NCBI GenBank assembly: GCA_025358115.1
Contig: JANYKQ010000009.1
Location: 18,407 to 82,406, forward strand
DNA from: Methanomicrobiales archaeon
GTDB lineage: Archaea > Halobacteriota > Methanomicrobia > Methanomicrobiales > Methanospirillaceae
DNA length: 64,000 nt
Direction: 5' to 3'
How positions within the stretch are numbered: the first letter of the stretch is position 1; each line of letters starts with the position of its first letter. The notes under the pieces were generated by a model that was not told the origin of the DNA, searched no databases, and saw only the letters and a list, made by a program, of their open reading frames with translations. Positions 24,986 to 33,146 of the stretch are shown here, in pieces. The translations under genes and the position numbers were made by a program.

Positions 24986-25708
24986 TTGAACAGAAAACAT
25001 TTTGGCGACCAGCGGGATCTTTTTAAATTCGATCTGGTTCGCCATATCATGAAATCCTTACCCGGCCTTACCAGTTTCACGTTTATTCCCATGCTGACCG
25101 AGACTGATGCGAAGAACGATACGGATCGCGGGACGAAAAAAGATATGGAAAAGGCGGTAAAAATTGGAAAAGCGGGGAGCCAGAACTTCAATCTTCTCCA
25201 GCATGTATCACGTTTACAGGAGATCGACAGCGATCTTGAATATGCCCGGTCTCTGTGTCATTATTTTAAAAACGAGAATATCTTAATGGATATCCTGCAC
25301 CCGCATTCCTTCACCCATAAGGAGAGGGAGAAATATTTCAACAGCATTTTTTCCGACTTCCCGAAAAAATCACTGGTATTTCTTGACCCGGATATCGGAC
25401 TTGAAGAGAGTAAGCCGGACCAGCGCCATCTTCTCCTTGACGAGGTGAAGATGATCTATGACCACCTGGATGCCGAATCTGTCCTGTTGATCTACCAGCA
25501 TTTCCCCCGGAAAGTCCATGCGGATTATATCCGGCAGCGGTGTTCGCAGCTCTCTGAACTAACCGGTTCTTCGCCTCTCACCATAACGGATAATGAGATC
25601 CTCTTCTTCATCTGTACAAAAACTCCCCGTATGCAGGAGCGCCTTGAAATGGTTCTGGAGAGTTACGCAAACAGTTATCCGGCGCTCTGTTCTCATACGT
25701 GCAGGTGA
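24986..25708 (+). CDS. Hypothetical protein, HFGDQRDLFKFDL family
   Basis: 240 aa, start given as TTG 24986; the conserved-looking N-terminus NRKHFGDQRDLFKFDLVRHI leaves little room for a later start. The protein is soluble, mixed alpha/beta. A central segment SLVFLDPDIGLEES, preceded and followed by charged helices, recalls the D-P-D/N loop seen after a central strand in some Rossmann-like enzymes, but I see no clear cofactor glycine loop, so a methyltransferase call would be weak. A late segment EILFFICTK could be another core strand. It stands alone between the por operon and a minus-strand zinc protein. Function unknown. Confidence 0.6.
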   Translation: MNRKHFGDQRDLFKFDLVRHIMKSLPGLTSFTFIPMLTETDAKNDTDRGTKKDMEKAVKIGKAGSQNFNLLQHVSRLQEIDSDLEYARSLCHYFKNENILMDILHPHSFTHKEREKYFNSIFSDFPKKSLVFLDPDIGLEESKPDQRHLLLDEVKMIYDHLDAESVLLIYQHFPRKVHADYIRQRCSQLSELTGSSPLTITDNEILFFICTKTPRMQERLEMVLESYANSYPALCSHTCR

Positions 25709-25778
25709 ACAACCACCGGACTCCTTTTTATTGCTGAATGGTGACCGGCAGTTTACCGTATCTCAATAGCCTGTCACC

Positions 25779-26144
25779 TTAATGGATTTTCAGTTCATCC
25801 TTTGCTATAAACTCGAGATCGAACTTGTAGAAATGGGTAAAACCACACTTGCGGCACCGTACCGAGAGGTGACGGGTGCCGACCGTAATGTCATGCAGAC
25901 CGGTTGTATGGCAGTTCCGGCATTCTGCATCCTGCACCAGCTCCCAGACCGGGTACTTCCCGATCGGGGTAAATGATCCAGGCTGTGCTACTTCCTGTAT
26001 CCGCGGTACAAAGACACGGGTTGCCCCACAGTTGTCACAGGCCACCTGCGCTTTGTTGGGAACGGCCTTGATTATCTGGTCTGCCACCTGTTTGCAGTGA
26101 TAGCAGTCTGTGCGATGTTTTGTGAAGATGAACCGGTCGCTCAT
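25779..26144 (-). CDS. Hypothetical zinc-binding protein
   Basis: 121 aa, soluble. Four CxxC pairs are visible: CYHC (14-17), CDNC (36-39), CRNC (76-79) and CRKC (96-99), suggesting two zinc sites. The pairs alternate with short beta-rich segments, such as VACDNCGATRVFVP and SVRCRKCGFTHFYKF. It has no helix-turn-helix or catalytic motif that I recognise; a nucleic-acid-binding or chaperone-like zinc protein is possible. It converges with the gene at 24986 and is divergent from the lipoprotein pair. Confidence 0.65.
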   Translation of the reverse strand: MSDRFIFTKHRTDCYHCKQVADQIIKAVPNKAQVACDNCGATRVFVPRIQEVAQPGSFTPIGKYPVWELVQDAECRNCHTTGLHDITVGTRHLSVRCRKCGFTHFYKFDLEFIAKDELKIH

Positions 26145-26199
26145 GAGTGATACTGGATGCGTCCGGGTTCATTAATCTGTTGCCGTTAAGGATCTTCAA

Positions 26200-26222
26200 A
26201 AAAAAGTGCTGTACTTTTTTTA
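26200..26222. terminator. Perfect 9-bp A/T hairpin between divergent genes
   Basis: AAAAAAAGT, loop GCTGT, ACTTTTTTT forms a perfect hairpin that ends in T on either strand. It sits in the 201-base gap upstream of two divergent starts, an odd place for a terminator, so an attenuator or protein-binding site is possible. Confidence 0.35.
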
Positions 26223-26272
26223 CCGGGGAAAGGTGCAGGCAAAACAGTGAACCGGACGTATTACCCGCAAAT

Positions 26273-26350
26273 TTTGGTGCTGCTGGCAAAAGGGTCTCAA
26301 TTTTTATCGTAAATTTAATTACACGGTGATTACAATGTAATTTCCATGAA
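26273..26350 (+). repeat. Upstream direct repeat, copy 1
   Basis: TTTTGGTGCTGCTGGCAAAA, then GGGTCTCAATTTTT, then CGTAAATTTAATTACA run up to the start of the first lipoprotein gene. The same block precedes the second gene at 26972. The AAATTTAATT part, about 30 bases before ATG, is a candidate TATA region. Confidence 0.75.
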
Positions 26351-26900
26351 GAAGTTCATTGGATTGCTCGTTCTGATGATTGTCCTTGTGATGGTCAGCG
26401 GCTGTACCCAGCCGGCTAAACCGGTTGAAGTAATTACCCCGGCCCCCACCGCGGTTCCGACCGCTGCCCCAACCGCAGCCCCGACAGAAGTGATACCCGT
26501 TCCAACCATTGTACCAACAACTGAACAGACCCTGGTGCCCACAACGGTGACTACGACCCTGTCCAAGCCGAAGGTCACCCTGGTACCCCAGACCACCAAG
26601 ACGATCATTTACATGCGGAACAACACGTTCGTCCCCCTGGAGCTCACGGTCCTGCCGGGAACCGGTATCACCTGGGTGAATGACGATTCCGTCAACCATG
26701 CCATAAAAACAACCGGGGTCAACACCGGCATGTTCAACTCCGGCGACATTATTCCCACAGCCACATGGGGATACACCTTTGGTACTGTAGGGGTGTACGA
26801 AATCGTCTCTCCCGATTCTCCGGATATGAAGGGTACGATTGTTGTCAAGAACGGTGCTTCGGTTGTAGGTGCACCGGCAATGCAGACACCTTCCCCCTGA
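26346..26900 (+). CDS. Lipoprotein with degenerate cupredoxin domain, copy 1
   Basis: 184 aa. A lipobox signal (LVMVSGC, Cys20) anchors it to the outer face of the membrane. A Thr/Pro/Ala linker (25-80) leads to a plastocyanin-like domain (about 88-172): NNTFVPLELTVLPGTGITWVN, NHAIKTTG, FNSGD, YTFGTVGVYEI, and MKGTIVV. In functional relatives the last part reads YxYxCxxHPxMxGTVVV. Here the Cys and second His positions are both Ser (VYEIVSPDSPDMKG), with only the first His and the Met left. Copper binding is therefore unlikely; a purely structural or binding role is more plausible. It is a tandem paralogue of the next gene, with a duplicated upstream region. Confidence 0.85.
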   Translation: MKKFIGLLVLMIVLVMVSGCTQPAKPVEVITPAPTAVPTAAPTAAPTEVIPVPTIVPTTEQTLVPTTVTTTLSKPKVTLVPQTTKTIIYMRNNTFVPLELTVLPGTGITWVNDDSVNHAIKTTGVNTGMFNSGDIIPTATWGYTFGTVGVYEIVSPDSPDMKGTIVVKNGASVVGAPAMQTPSP

Positions 26901-26971
26901 TCAAACGATCTTTCCCCCTTTTTTAATTTCATTTCTCCCGTGCTATCGGGTGCCGGTAAACAGATCACAAT

Positions 26972-27050
26972 TTTTGGTGCTGCTGGCAAAAGGGTCCCAA
27001 TTTTTTTCGTAAATTTAATTACAGGGGGAAACAATTTTATTTCCATGAAA
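26972..27050 (+). repeat. Upstream direct repeat, copy 2
   Basis: This is the second copy of the block at 26273-26350, in front of the second lipoprotein gene, with few differences through the candidate TATA region (CGTAAATTTAATTACA). The duplication therefore included promoter plus gene. Confidence 0.75.
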
Positions 27051-27635
27051 AAAATTATTGGATTGTTCATTCTGGTCATTGTCCTTGCATTGGTCAGCGG
27101 ATGCACTCAGCAGGCACAGCCCGCAGCAATAATTACCCCGGCAGCCACGCCAGTCGTGACAACACCAGCTACTGCGGTACCAACAGTTCCCCCTGCAACA
27201 GAAGCAACACCGGTTCCAACTGCGGAACCCACGACCGTTGCCACCATCCTCCCGGATACTACTGCAACCGTAACTACCATAGCTACCGTGGCCAGGACAC
27301 CCATCCCGGTGGGAACTGCATCAACCAAAATCACCACGATCCATATCCTGAACAATTCGTTTGTTCCCCAGCAACTCACGGTGCTGCCGGGAACCGGCAT
27401 AACGTGGATCAACGATGATCTTACTCCCCATGCCATCAAGACAACGGGCACTCACGCCGGTATGTTCAATTCAGGAGATCTTGGGTTAGGCTCCAACTGG
27501 GGCTATACTTTCGGAGCGAACGAGGGCACCTTTGAAATTATCGATACCTACTCGAATGCAACCTGTGTGATCATTGTCAAGAAAGGCGAGTTGTTGAGCA
27601 GTGTCATAACCGCACGCCCCACCGCAACGGCATAA
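27045..27635 (+). CDS. Lipoprotein with degenerate cupredoxin domain, copy 2
   Basis: 196 aa from ATG 27045; an upstream in-frame start at 26940 would run through the duplicated promoter and is unlikely. The lipobox LALVSGC is followed by a long Thr/Pro/Ala linker and the same cupredoxin-like fold (NNSFVPQQLTVLPGTGITW, PHAIKTTGTHAGMFNSGD). The copper-ligand end has decayed further than in copy 1: the Cys position is Asp and the His position Ser (GTFEIIDTYSNATCVIIV), and the Met is lost. Protein surface and linker have diverged while fold residues are kept, so the gene is probably still selected for a copper-free role at the cell surface. Confidence 0.85.
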   Translation: MKKIIGLFILVIVLALVSGCTQQAQPAAIITPAATPVVTTPATAVPTVPPATEATPVPTAEPTTVATILPDTTATVTTIATVARTPIPVGTASTKITTIHILNNSFVPQQLTVLPGTGITWINDDLTPHAIKTTGTHAGMFNSGDLGLGSNWGYTFGANEGTFEIIDTYSNATCVIIVKKGELLSSVITARPTATA

Positions 27636-27666
27636 ATTCATTCCCTTCTTTTTTTAATGCCATTAA

Positions 27667-27687
27667 GGATACCCCCTCAGGGTATCC
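27667..27687 (+). terminator. Hairpin after the lipoprotein pair
   Basis: GGATACCC, loop CCTCA, GGGTATCC is a perfect 8-bp stem. It lies shortly after a T-run (27649-27655) that follows the second lipoprotein stop. It may end transcription from either side, since the thermosome gene converges on it. Confidence 0.45.
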
Positions 27688-27876
27688 CAACCCCGTCAAA
27701 AAGGACCCCGCTAATGATAACAATGAATGGACAGTCTGCCCGGAACTCCCCCGTGGCGGGACTTAAGGCGAAAAGCGCCGGGGGTCGCGGGTGCATCAAA
27801 ACGTCCGGAGTCTTTCTCCAGAGTCGGACAATTACGGATAAAAAATACGGAAAAAAAACGGGAAAAATATTTTAGG

Positions 27877-29535
27877 TTAGTAGTCGCCCATGCCCGGAGG
27901 CATGCCGCCCATTCCACCCATACCGCCCATGCCACCCGGGGGCATACCCTCGGGTGCATGGCTCTTGGAGGATGCAATGACATCGTCAATACGCAGGATC
28001 ATGATGGCTGCTTCTGCTGCTGAAGAGATTGCCTGGGTCTTGACCCGGAGGGGCTCGACAACGCCGGCTGCCTTCATATCGACTGCCTTGCCTTCGAACA
28101 CGTTGAGTCCGTAGGTCTTCTTGCCCTTCTCGTGGGCTGCACGGATCTCGACTAACATATCGATGGGGTCAAGTCCTGCATTCTCTGCAAGGGTTCTCGG
28201 GATGATCTCGAGTGCGGATGCGAATGCCTCAATGGCGAGCTGTGCCCTGCCACCAACGGTTGCGCCGTACTCGCGGAGACGGAGCGAGAGCTCGGTCTCA
28301 GGTGCGCCGCCACCGGCTACGACCTTCTTGTCCTCGACAACGACACCGACAACGCGGAGTGCGTCGTGGATTGCGCGTTCGAGTTCGTCGACTACGTGCT
28401 CAGTTCCTCCCTTGATGATGATGGAGACTGCCTTGGGGTTCTTGCACTGCTCGACAAAGGTCATATCTTCGCCACCGACTTTGCGCTCCTCAACGAGGCC
28501 GGCCTTGCCGAGCTCTTCCTTGGAGATTGCATCGATCGAGGAGACGAGGGTTGCACCGGTTGCACGGGCAAGCTTCTCCATGTCGCTCTTCTTGACACGG
28601 CGGGTTGCAAAGAGTCCTGCCTTTGCAAGGTAGTGCTGTGCAATGTCGTCAATGCCTTTCTGGCAGAAGAGGACGTTTGCACCGCTCTTGACGATCTTCT
28701 CAACAATGTCCTTGACCATGCGCTCTTCCTCATCGAGGAATGCCTGGAGCTGGTCGGGAGAGGTGATGTTGATCTCGGCGTCGACTTCGGTCTTCTTGAA
28801 CTCGACTGCTGCATTCAGGAGAAGGATCTTTGCATTGGTGACCTTCTTTGGCATCGAGGGGTGGACGCGTTCCTTGTCAATGAGTACTCCTTCAACAATC
28901 TCGGAGTCCTCGATTGAGCCACCGGTCTTCTTCTCGACCTTGATGTTCTCGATGTCAACGGTGCCGTCTGCATCGGTGACCATGGTCACTGCCTTGACTA
29001 CAAGTTCACAGAGTTTGTCCTTGCTGGCCTCTGCGCCCTTGCCGGTCATTGCGGTGCCTGCAATGTTCTTTAAGAGAGTCTTGTCGGTGATTTTTATATC
29101 GAAAGCGATCTCTTTTAAGAGCTGCTGGGCCTTCTCGGCTGCCTGGCGGTAACCTGCTGCGATGATCGTCGGGTGGACGTCCATCTCAAGGAGGTCTTCT
29201 GCCTTCTTTAAGAGTTCCCCGGCAATGATGACTGCGGTGGTTGTTCCGTCACCGACTTCATCGTCCTGGGTCTTTGCGACCTCGACCATCATCTTTGCGG
29301 CCGGGTGCTCGATGTCCATTTCCTTTAAGATGGTGACACCGTCATTTGTGATCACTACGTCGCCAATGGTGTCGACGAGCATCTTGTCCATGCCTTTTGG
29401 ACCGAGCGTGGTCCTGACTGCACTTGCCACTGCCTTTGCGGCGGTGATGTTCATACCCTGAGCGTCGCGGCCGCGGGTACGGGTGCTGCCTTCTTTAAGA
29501 ATAAGAATCTGCTGTCCTCCAAGTTGTTGTGACAT
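27877..29535 (-). CDS. thsA: Thermosome subunit (group II chaperonin)
   Basis: 552 aa from the ATG complement at 29533-29535, preceded by GGTGA; upstream in-frame starts give a tail not seen in the family. ATP-binding and hydrolysis signatures are present: [40 protein letters not shown], and [16 protein letters not shown]. The C-terminus is the flexible [11 protein letters not shown] tail. It folds proteins in an ATP-driven double-ring complex in the cytosol. Other subunits may exist elsewhere in the genome. The gene has its own TATA box and is single-cistron, between a convergent lipoprotein pair and an upstream regulator gene. Confidence 0.96.
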   Translation of the reverse strand: MSQQLGGQQILILKEGSTRTRGRDAQGMNITAAKAVASAVRTTLGPKGMDKMLVDTIGDVVITNDGVTILKEMDIEHPAAKMMVEVAKTQDDEVGDGTTTAVIIAGELLKKAEDLLEMDVHPTIIAAGYRQAAEKAQQLLKEIAFDIKITDKTLLKNIAGTAMTGKGAEASKDKLCELVVKAVTMVTDADGTVDIENIKVEKKTGGSIEDSEIVEGVLIDKERVHPSMPKKVTNAKILLLNAAVEFKKTEVDAEINITSPDQLQAFLDEEERMVKDIVEKIVKSGANVLFCQKGIDDIAQHYLAKAGLFATRRVKKSDMEKLARATGATLVSSIDAISKEELGKAGLVEERKVGGEDMTFVEQCKNPKAVSIIIKGGTEHVVDELERAIHDALRVVGVVVEDKKVVAGGGAPETELSLRLREYGATVGGRAQLAIEAFASALEIIPRTLAENAGLDPIDMLVEIRAAHEKGKKTYGLNVFEGKAVDMKAAGVVEPLRVKTQAISSAAEAAIMILRIDDVIASSKSHAPEGMPPGGMGGMGGMGGMPPGMGDY

Positions 29536-29586
29536 AAATTTCACCACTTTTGTACTAGATTTAGCACTAAAATTGGTTTGTGGTTC

Positions 29587-29594
29587 TATATATA
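29587..29594 (-). promoter_or_regulatory. TATA box of the thermosome gene
   Basis: TATATATA lies 52-59 bases before the start codon on the minus strand, giving a leader of about 25-30 bases that includes the GGTGA ribosome site. Confidence 0.6.
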
Positions 29595-29610
29595 CGTTAT
29601 GCAAAAAAGT

Positions 29611-30537
29611 TCAGTCGCCCAGCAGGTCGAGGAGTTCGAAACCGTCCTCAATCCGGTGGAGGCGCTTCTCGCCAATCACGAGCGTCTTTCCGATCTTCTT
29701 TTCCTTGTGGTAATCGGTAATCACGCACATCGCATGCTTCTTTGCGATCTGCGAGAGATTGCCAATGAGGGCAGCCCGCTTCACCACTTTCTGGGCAGGT
29801 CCATAGCCCGTGAGGATCGTCTGCTTGTCAAACGTGAGGAGGGCCTGGAACGGGGCCCCGTGAAGCGTGTGAAGGCGGACCCCGATCAGTTCCAGGAATT
29901 CCATCGGGCTCTGCTGGTGGGCACCCGTCAGCTCCTTTTCCGCCTCCATCGCTTTTGGCGGTTCATTCCGGATGAGATCGATGGACTCGACAACACCGGT
30001 ATTGAAGTATTCCTCGATTCGTATGGCCACATCCAGGGTCGTGCCCATCCCGCTCTCGTACTTGCTGATGGTGCGCCGCGAGACCCCGAGCACGGTCCCG
30101 AGATCGCCAAGCGACATGTTACGCCGTTCCCGTAATTCCCGGAGCGCTTCTCCATTGATGTTGACATACAACCCTCCGGGCGATGCGTACACGAGCGGGG
30201 GAATCTTCTCGACAAAATAATCGTAGAGGGTTGAGGGACTGATCGCATAGATCCCGTACCGTACATAAACAGCCCCGCGTTCCAGCTCCGCGTCCCGTGC
30301 GCGTTCACCCACAATCAAAGGAATACCCCCCAGCAGGCGCGAGATGAGCTCGATATCGAATGCCACCTCTTCGCTAACGGAATCGATATGGGAGACCACC
30401 TTGATGACGAGCAGCGTCCCGTCGTTGCGGGCGATGAGGTCAAAACTCCGCGGACGGAGGGTGAACCTCTCGGAGACATCGAAGCCGGCCGTGATCATAA
30501 CACTGGTAACCAGCTGGAGCTGGCGGTCCTGGGACAT
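29611..30537 (-). CDS. Archaeal HTH-type transcriptional regulator
   Basis: 308 aa from the ATG complement at 30535-30537 (MSQDRQLQLVTSVM); longer starts reach into the promoter. The N-terminal half resembles a nuclease-like/regulatory fold (SFDLIARNDGTLLVIKVV). An XRE-type helix-turn-helix lies at about 130-185 (LRELRERRNMSLGDLGTVLG, then VSRRTISKYESG). The C-terminal part (ILTGYGPAQKVVKRAALIG) is a conserved archaeal domain of unknown role. This matches a euryarchaeal family of putative HTH regulators. It is divergent from tiaS with only 43 bases between starts, so both may be controlled from the shared AT-rich centre. Confidence 0.82.
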   Translation of the reverse strand: MSQDRQLQLVTSVMITAGFDVSERFTLRPRSFDLIARNDGTLLVIKVVSHIDSVSEEVAFDIELISRLLGGIPLIVGERARDAELERGAVYVRYGIYAISPSTLYDYFVEKIPPLVYASPGGLYVNINGEALRELRERRNMSLGDLGTVLGVSRRTISKYESGMGTTLDVAIRIEEYFNTGVVESIDLIRNEPPKAMEAEKELTGAHQQSPMEFLELIGVRLHTLHGAPFQALLTFDKQTILTGYGPAQKVVKRAALIGNLSQIAKKHAMCVITDYHKEKKIGKTLVIGEKRLHRIEDGFELLDLLGD

Positions 30538-30563
30538 GTAGTTACAAATGGATGGAGCGTGCC

Positions 30564-30578
30564 CATATATTAATATAG
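30564..30578. promoter_or_regulatory. Palindromic TATA region between regulator and tiaS
   Basis: CATATATTAATATAG lies in the 43-base gap between divergent starts. On the minus strand it is about 27-41 bases before the regulator start, which fits a leaderless transcript. For tiaS it is too close to the ATG, so it serves the regulator best. Confidence 0.45.
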
Positions 30579-30580
30579 AC

Positions 30581-31801
30581 ATGCTGATCGGGATCGATGA
30601 CACGGACTCCCCGCAGGGAATGTGCACCACCTACCTTGGGGCAGTGTTGGTCCGCAGGCTGATTCATGAGCACATGCTTGTACGGGAAGCCCGGCTGGTC
30701 CGGCTCAACCCGAATGTGACCTGGAAGACCCGGGGGAATGCCGCGATCATGTTCGATGTGGAAGGCGATCCTGCCCGGGCTTTCGAAATATCCTGTAGGC
30801 TGGTGGAGGAGCTGGCCGACTTTTCCTGCGAGAACACGAACCCCGGCGTTGTGGTTACGGACCGGCACCTGGATCCGGCGTTTTTCAAAAAAGCGGTCAC
30901 TGATTTCTGCACAACTGATGAAGCGGTTGCCCTCCTAGATACGGCTGGAGCCCGGTACAGGGGCTGGAAGAACCGGCGCGGGCTGATCGGCGCAACGGCT
31001 GCGGTGGCAAGTGAGCTTGCGGACAAGACCTCCGAGATCCTGGTGTACCGGGAGCCTTCGGCATTCGGCTCACCCCGCAATGTGAGTCGCGAGAGCCTGT
31101 TTGCTGCCGAGGCTGCAACATTTCCGCATACGTGGGATACCGTGGATTTCGCCAACGGTGTTGTGGTCTGCGTTCCGCATACGCCCGATCCGGTTCTCTT
31201 TGGGATCCGGGGTGAGAGCCCGCGGTGGGTGATGGCAGCCCGGCAGATGATTGAATCTGAAAAAACCGGAATCGAGCAGATCTGGGTGACGAACCAGGGG
31301 ACCGACGCTCACCTGCTGCCCGGAACAACTGGTCATCTTACCGATCTCCTCTCATACCTGGTGCCCGGTTCGGTCACCAGTAAACCTGAGACAAAGGAGG
31401 GGGGACATGTCTCGTTCATGATGAACGACGGGGATTTTAGCGTGCGTTGCATGGCCTATGAACCGACCAAGAATTTCCGCACCATCATCCGGCAACTGGT
31501 GCCGGGTGATGAGGTTATTGCTGTTGGCAGTTTCAAGAAAGGGAGCATCAACTTAGAAAAAATCCGGATCGTCTCGCTGGCCCGGCCAGCAACCATCCGC
31601 CCACCGCTCTGCATATCCTGCAACAAGCGGATGACCAGTGATGGCAAAGGGAAAGGATACAAGTGCAAGCGGTGCGATGCCCGGGCTGCGGAACCGGAGG
31701 TGCAGGAAATTTCCCGTTCGCTTGAGCCCGGGTGGTATGAGGTTCCGCCCACCGCCCGGCGGCACCTGGCAAAACCATTGTGCCGGGGCGAGCCGGAATA
31801 G
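30581..31801 (+). CDS. tiaS: tRNA(Ile2) 2-agmatinylcytidine synthetase
   Basis: 406 aa from ATG 30581, chosen because the family starts MxIGIDDTDS at once. The signature GIDDTDSPQGMCTTYLG fills residues 4-20. A central region with RGLIGATAAVAS and RNVSRESLF-type segments, an OB-fold-like part (VIAVGSFKKGSINLEKI) and a C-terminal zinc ribbon (CISCNKRM to CKRC) follow, as in known TiaS. The enzyme attaches agmatine to C34 of the tRNA(Ile) CAU anticodon with ATP, so that it reads AUA; it is essential in archaea. No operon partner is visible. Confidence 0.95.
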   Translation: MLIGIDDTDSPQGMCTTYLGAVLVRRLIHEHMLVREARLVRLNPNVTWKTRGNAAIMFDVEGDPARAFEISCRLVEELADFSCENTNPGVVVTDRHLDPAFFKKAVTDFCTTDEAVALLDTAGARYRGWKNRRGLIGATAAVASELADKTSEILVYREPSAFGSPRNVSRESLFAAEAATFPHTWDTVDFANGVVVCVPHTPDPVLFGIRGESPRWVMAARQMIESEKTGIEQIWVTNQGTDAHLLPGTTGHLTDLLSYLVPGSVTSKPETKEGGHVSFMMNDGDFSVRCMAYEPTKNFRTIIRQLVPGDEVIAVGSFKKGSINLEKIRIVSLARPATIRPPLCISCNKRMTSDGKGKGYKCKRCDARAAEPEVQEISRSLEPGWYEVPPTARRHLAKPLCRGEPE

Positions 31802-32072
31802 CAACAATCCTGCAATCTTTAATCCTTTTTACGGCGGATTACCGGAACCTGAAAAATTTCCGGTTCAATAATTCCCTTTTCCCCATGGCGACAGCATAAC
31901 GTCCCGTAAAAAAATTCGGAGTTCCTCTCTCATTGAAAAAGAGTACTTTTCATGAAGAGTTACATGCAGTACGCTAATATAGAAAGGAATAGACTGTAAA
32001 ACAGGAGCACCGATTACCAGATGCCTGATGCAACCCGGGTTCTCACCAGAAAAAATCGGGGAGATGTCCCGC

Positions 32073-33146
32073 ATGCTTAATCACGAGCCGTTCGATAAGA
32101 GCCGTGCAGAAAACCTGCCGGATTACATTGTCGTATGCGACGCGGACGGAAAGATCCTCTACATAAATCCGGCCGTGGTGAGGGCACTGGGGTATGATGC
32201 AGGAGTGATGACCGGTACATGCCTGCTTTCGTATGTGGCAGATGAATCCCGTGAAAGTATGGCTGCCAAAATGGCAGCACGCGATGAATATGGTGAAGTT
32301 TCCCTCTATGAAATTTCACTTATTGCAAAAGACGGGCTCTGTAGATCGGTGATGGTGAAAAGCAAACCGATCCGGTACGACAACAATCCTGCAATCCTTC
32401 TTTTTCTCATTGATATCACCCGGAGAAAGACGCTCGAAGACCAGCTCACTGCACGCGCAGCAGAGCTCCTGCAAATCTCAACAGCGTTCCAGCAGGCAAA
32501 TAAAAAACTCACGCTCCTCTCCACCATCACCCGGCACGATATCAACAACCAGCTGACGGTGCTGAAAGGATATCTCGGACTGCTGGAAACCGGACAGCCC
32601 AACCCCACGCTGACGGCGTACTGCCGGAAAGCTCTGTCCGCAGCGGAGCGAATCCAGGCCATGATCCGGTTCACCCGGGAATACGAAGATATCGGTATTG
32701 CCGCCCCGGCATGGCAGGATCTCCATACCCTCGCAGATACCGCCGCAAAAGAAGCCCCGCTCGGCAAGGTCATGGTAAAGAATGATCTCCTCGCCGGTAC
32801 CGATGTGCTGGCTGACCCGCTGGTTGTCAAGGTTTTCTATAATCTCATGGATAACGCGGTCCGGTATGGCGGGAAGATCACGACCATCCGGTTTACGGTG
32901 CAGGAATCCGGAGAGGATCGTGTTATCATCTGCGAGGATGATGGCGACGGTGTGCTCTTTGAGGAGAAGGGGAGGATCTTTGATCGGGGTTTTGGGAAGA
33001 ATACCGGGCTTGGCCTGGCTTTATCCCGGGAGATCCTTGCGATTACCGGTATCACCATCACTGAAACCGGTGTACCGGGCACCGGTGCACGGTTCGAGAT
33101 GACGGTACCGAAGGGTATGTGGCGTATCGCAGGAATTGATGCATGA
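32073..33146 (+). CDS. PAS-domain histidine kinase
   Basis: 357 aa from ATG 32073, preceded at nine bases by GGGGAG; ATG 32028 would add 15 residues without a ribosome site. One PAS domain (about 10-125, DYIVVCDADGKILYINPAVV), a coiled linker, a dimerisation helix with the phosphoacceptor His near 155 (TITRHDINNQLTVLKGYL), and a HATPase domain with N box (NLMDNAVRYGG), G1 (CEDDGDGVLFEE) and G2 (GKNTGLGLALSREI). It is cytosolic. It heads an operon of five sensory genes and overlaps the next by four bases. The signal is unknown; the RHDINNQ H-box is shared with most kinases of both clusters here. Confidence 0.9.
   Translation: MLNHEPFDKSRAENLPDYIVVCDADGKILYINPAVVRALGYDAGVMTGTCLLSYVADESRESMAAKMAARDEYGEVSLYEISLIAKDGLCRSVMVKSKPIRYDNNPAILLFLIDITRRKTLEDQLTARAAELLQISTAFQQANKKLTLLSTITRHDINNQLTVLKGYLGLLETGQPNPTLTAYCRKALSAAERIQAMIRFTREYEDIGIAAPAWQDLHTLADTAAKEAPLGKVMVKNDLLAGTDVLADPLVVKVFYNLMDNAVRYGGKITTIRFTVQESGEDRVIICEDDGDGVLFEEKGRIFDRGFGKNTGLGLALSREILAITGITITETGVPGTGARFEMTVPKGMWRIAGIDA

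Noticed and set aside
27657..27875. 72-aa plus-strand frame after the lipoprotein pair
   Set aside because: No ribosome site, overlaps a hairpin terminator, composition not protein-like.
28121..28917. Two long plus-strand frames inside the thermosome gene
   Set aside because: Shadows of a highly codon-biased gene on the other strand.
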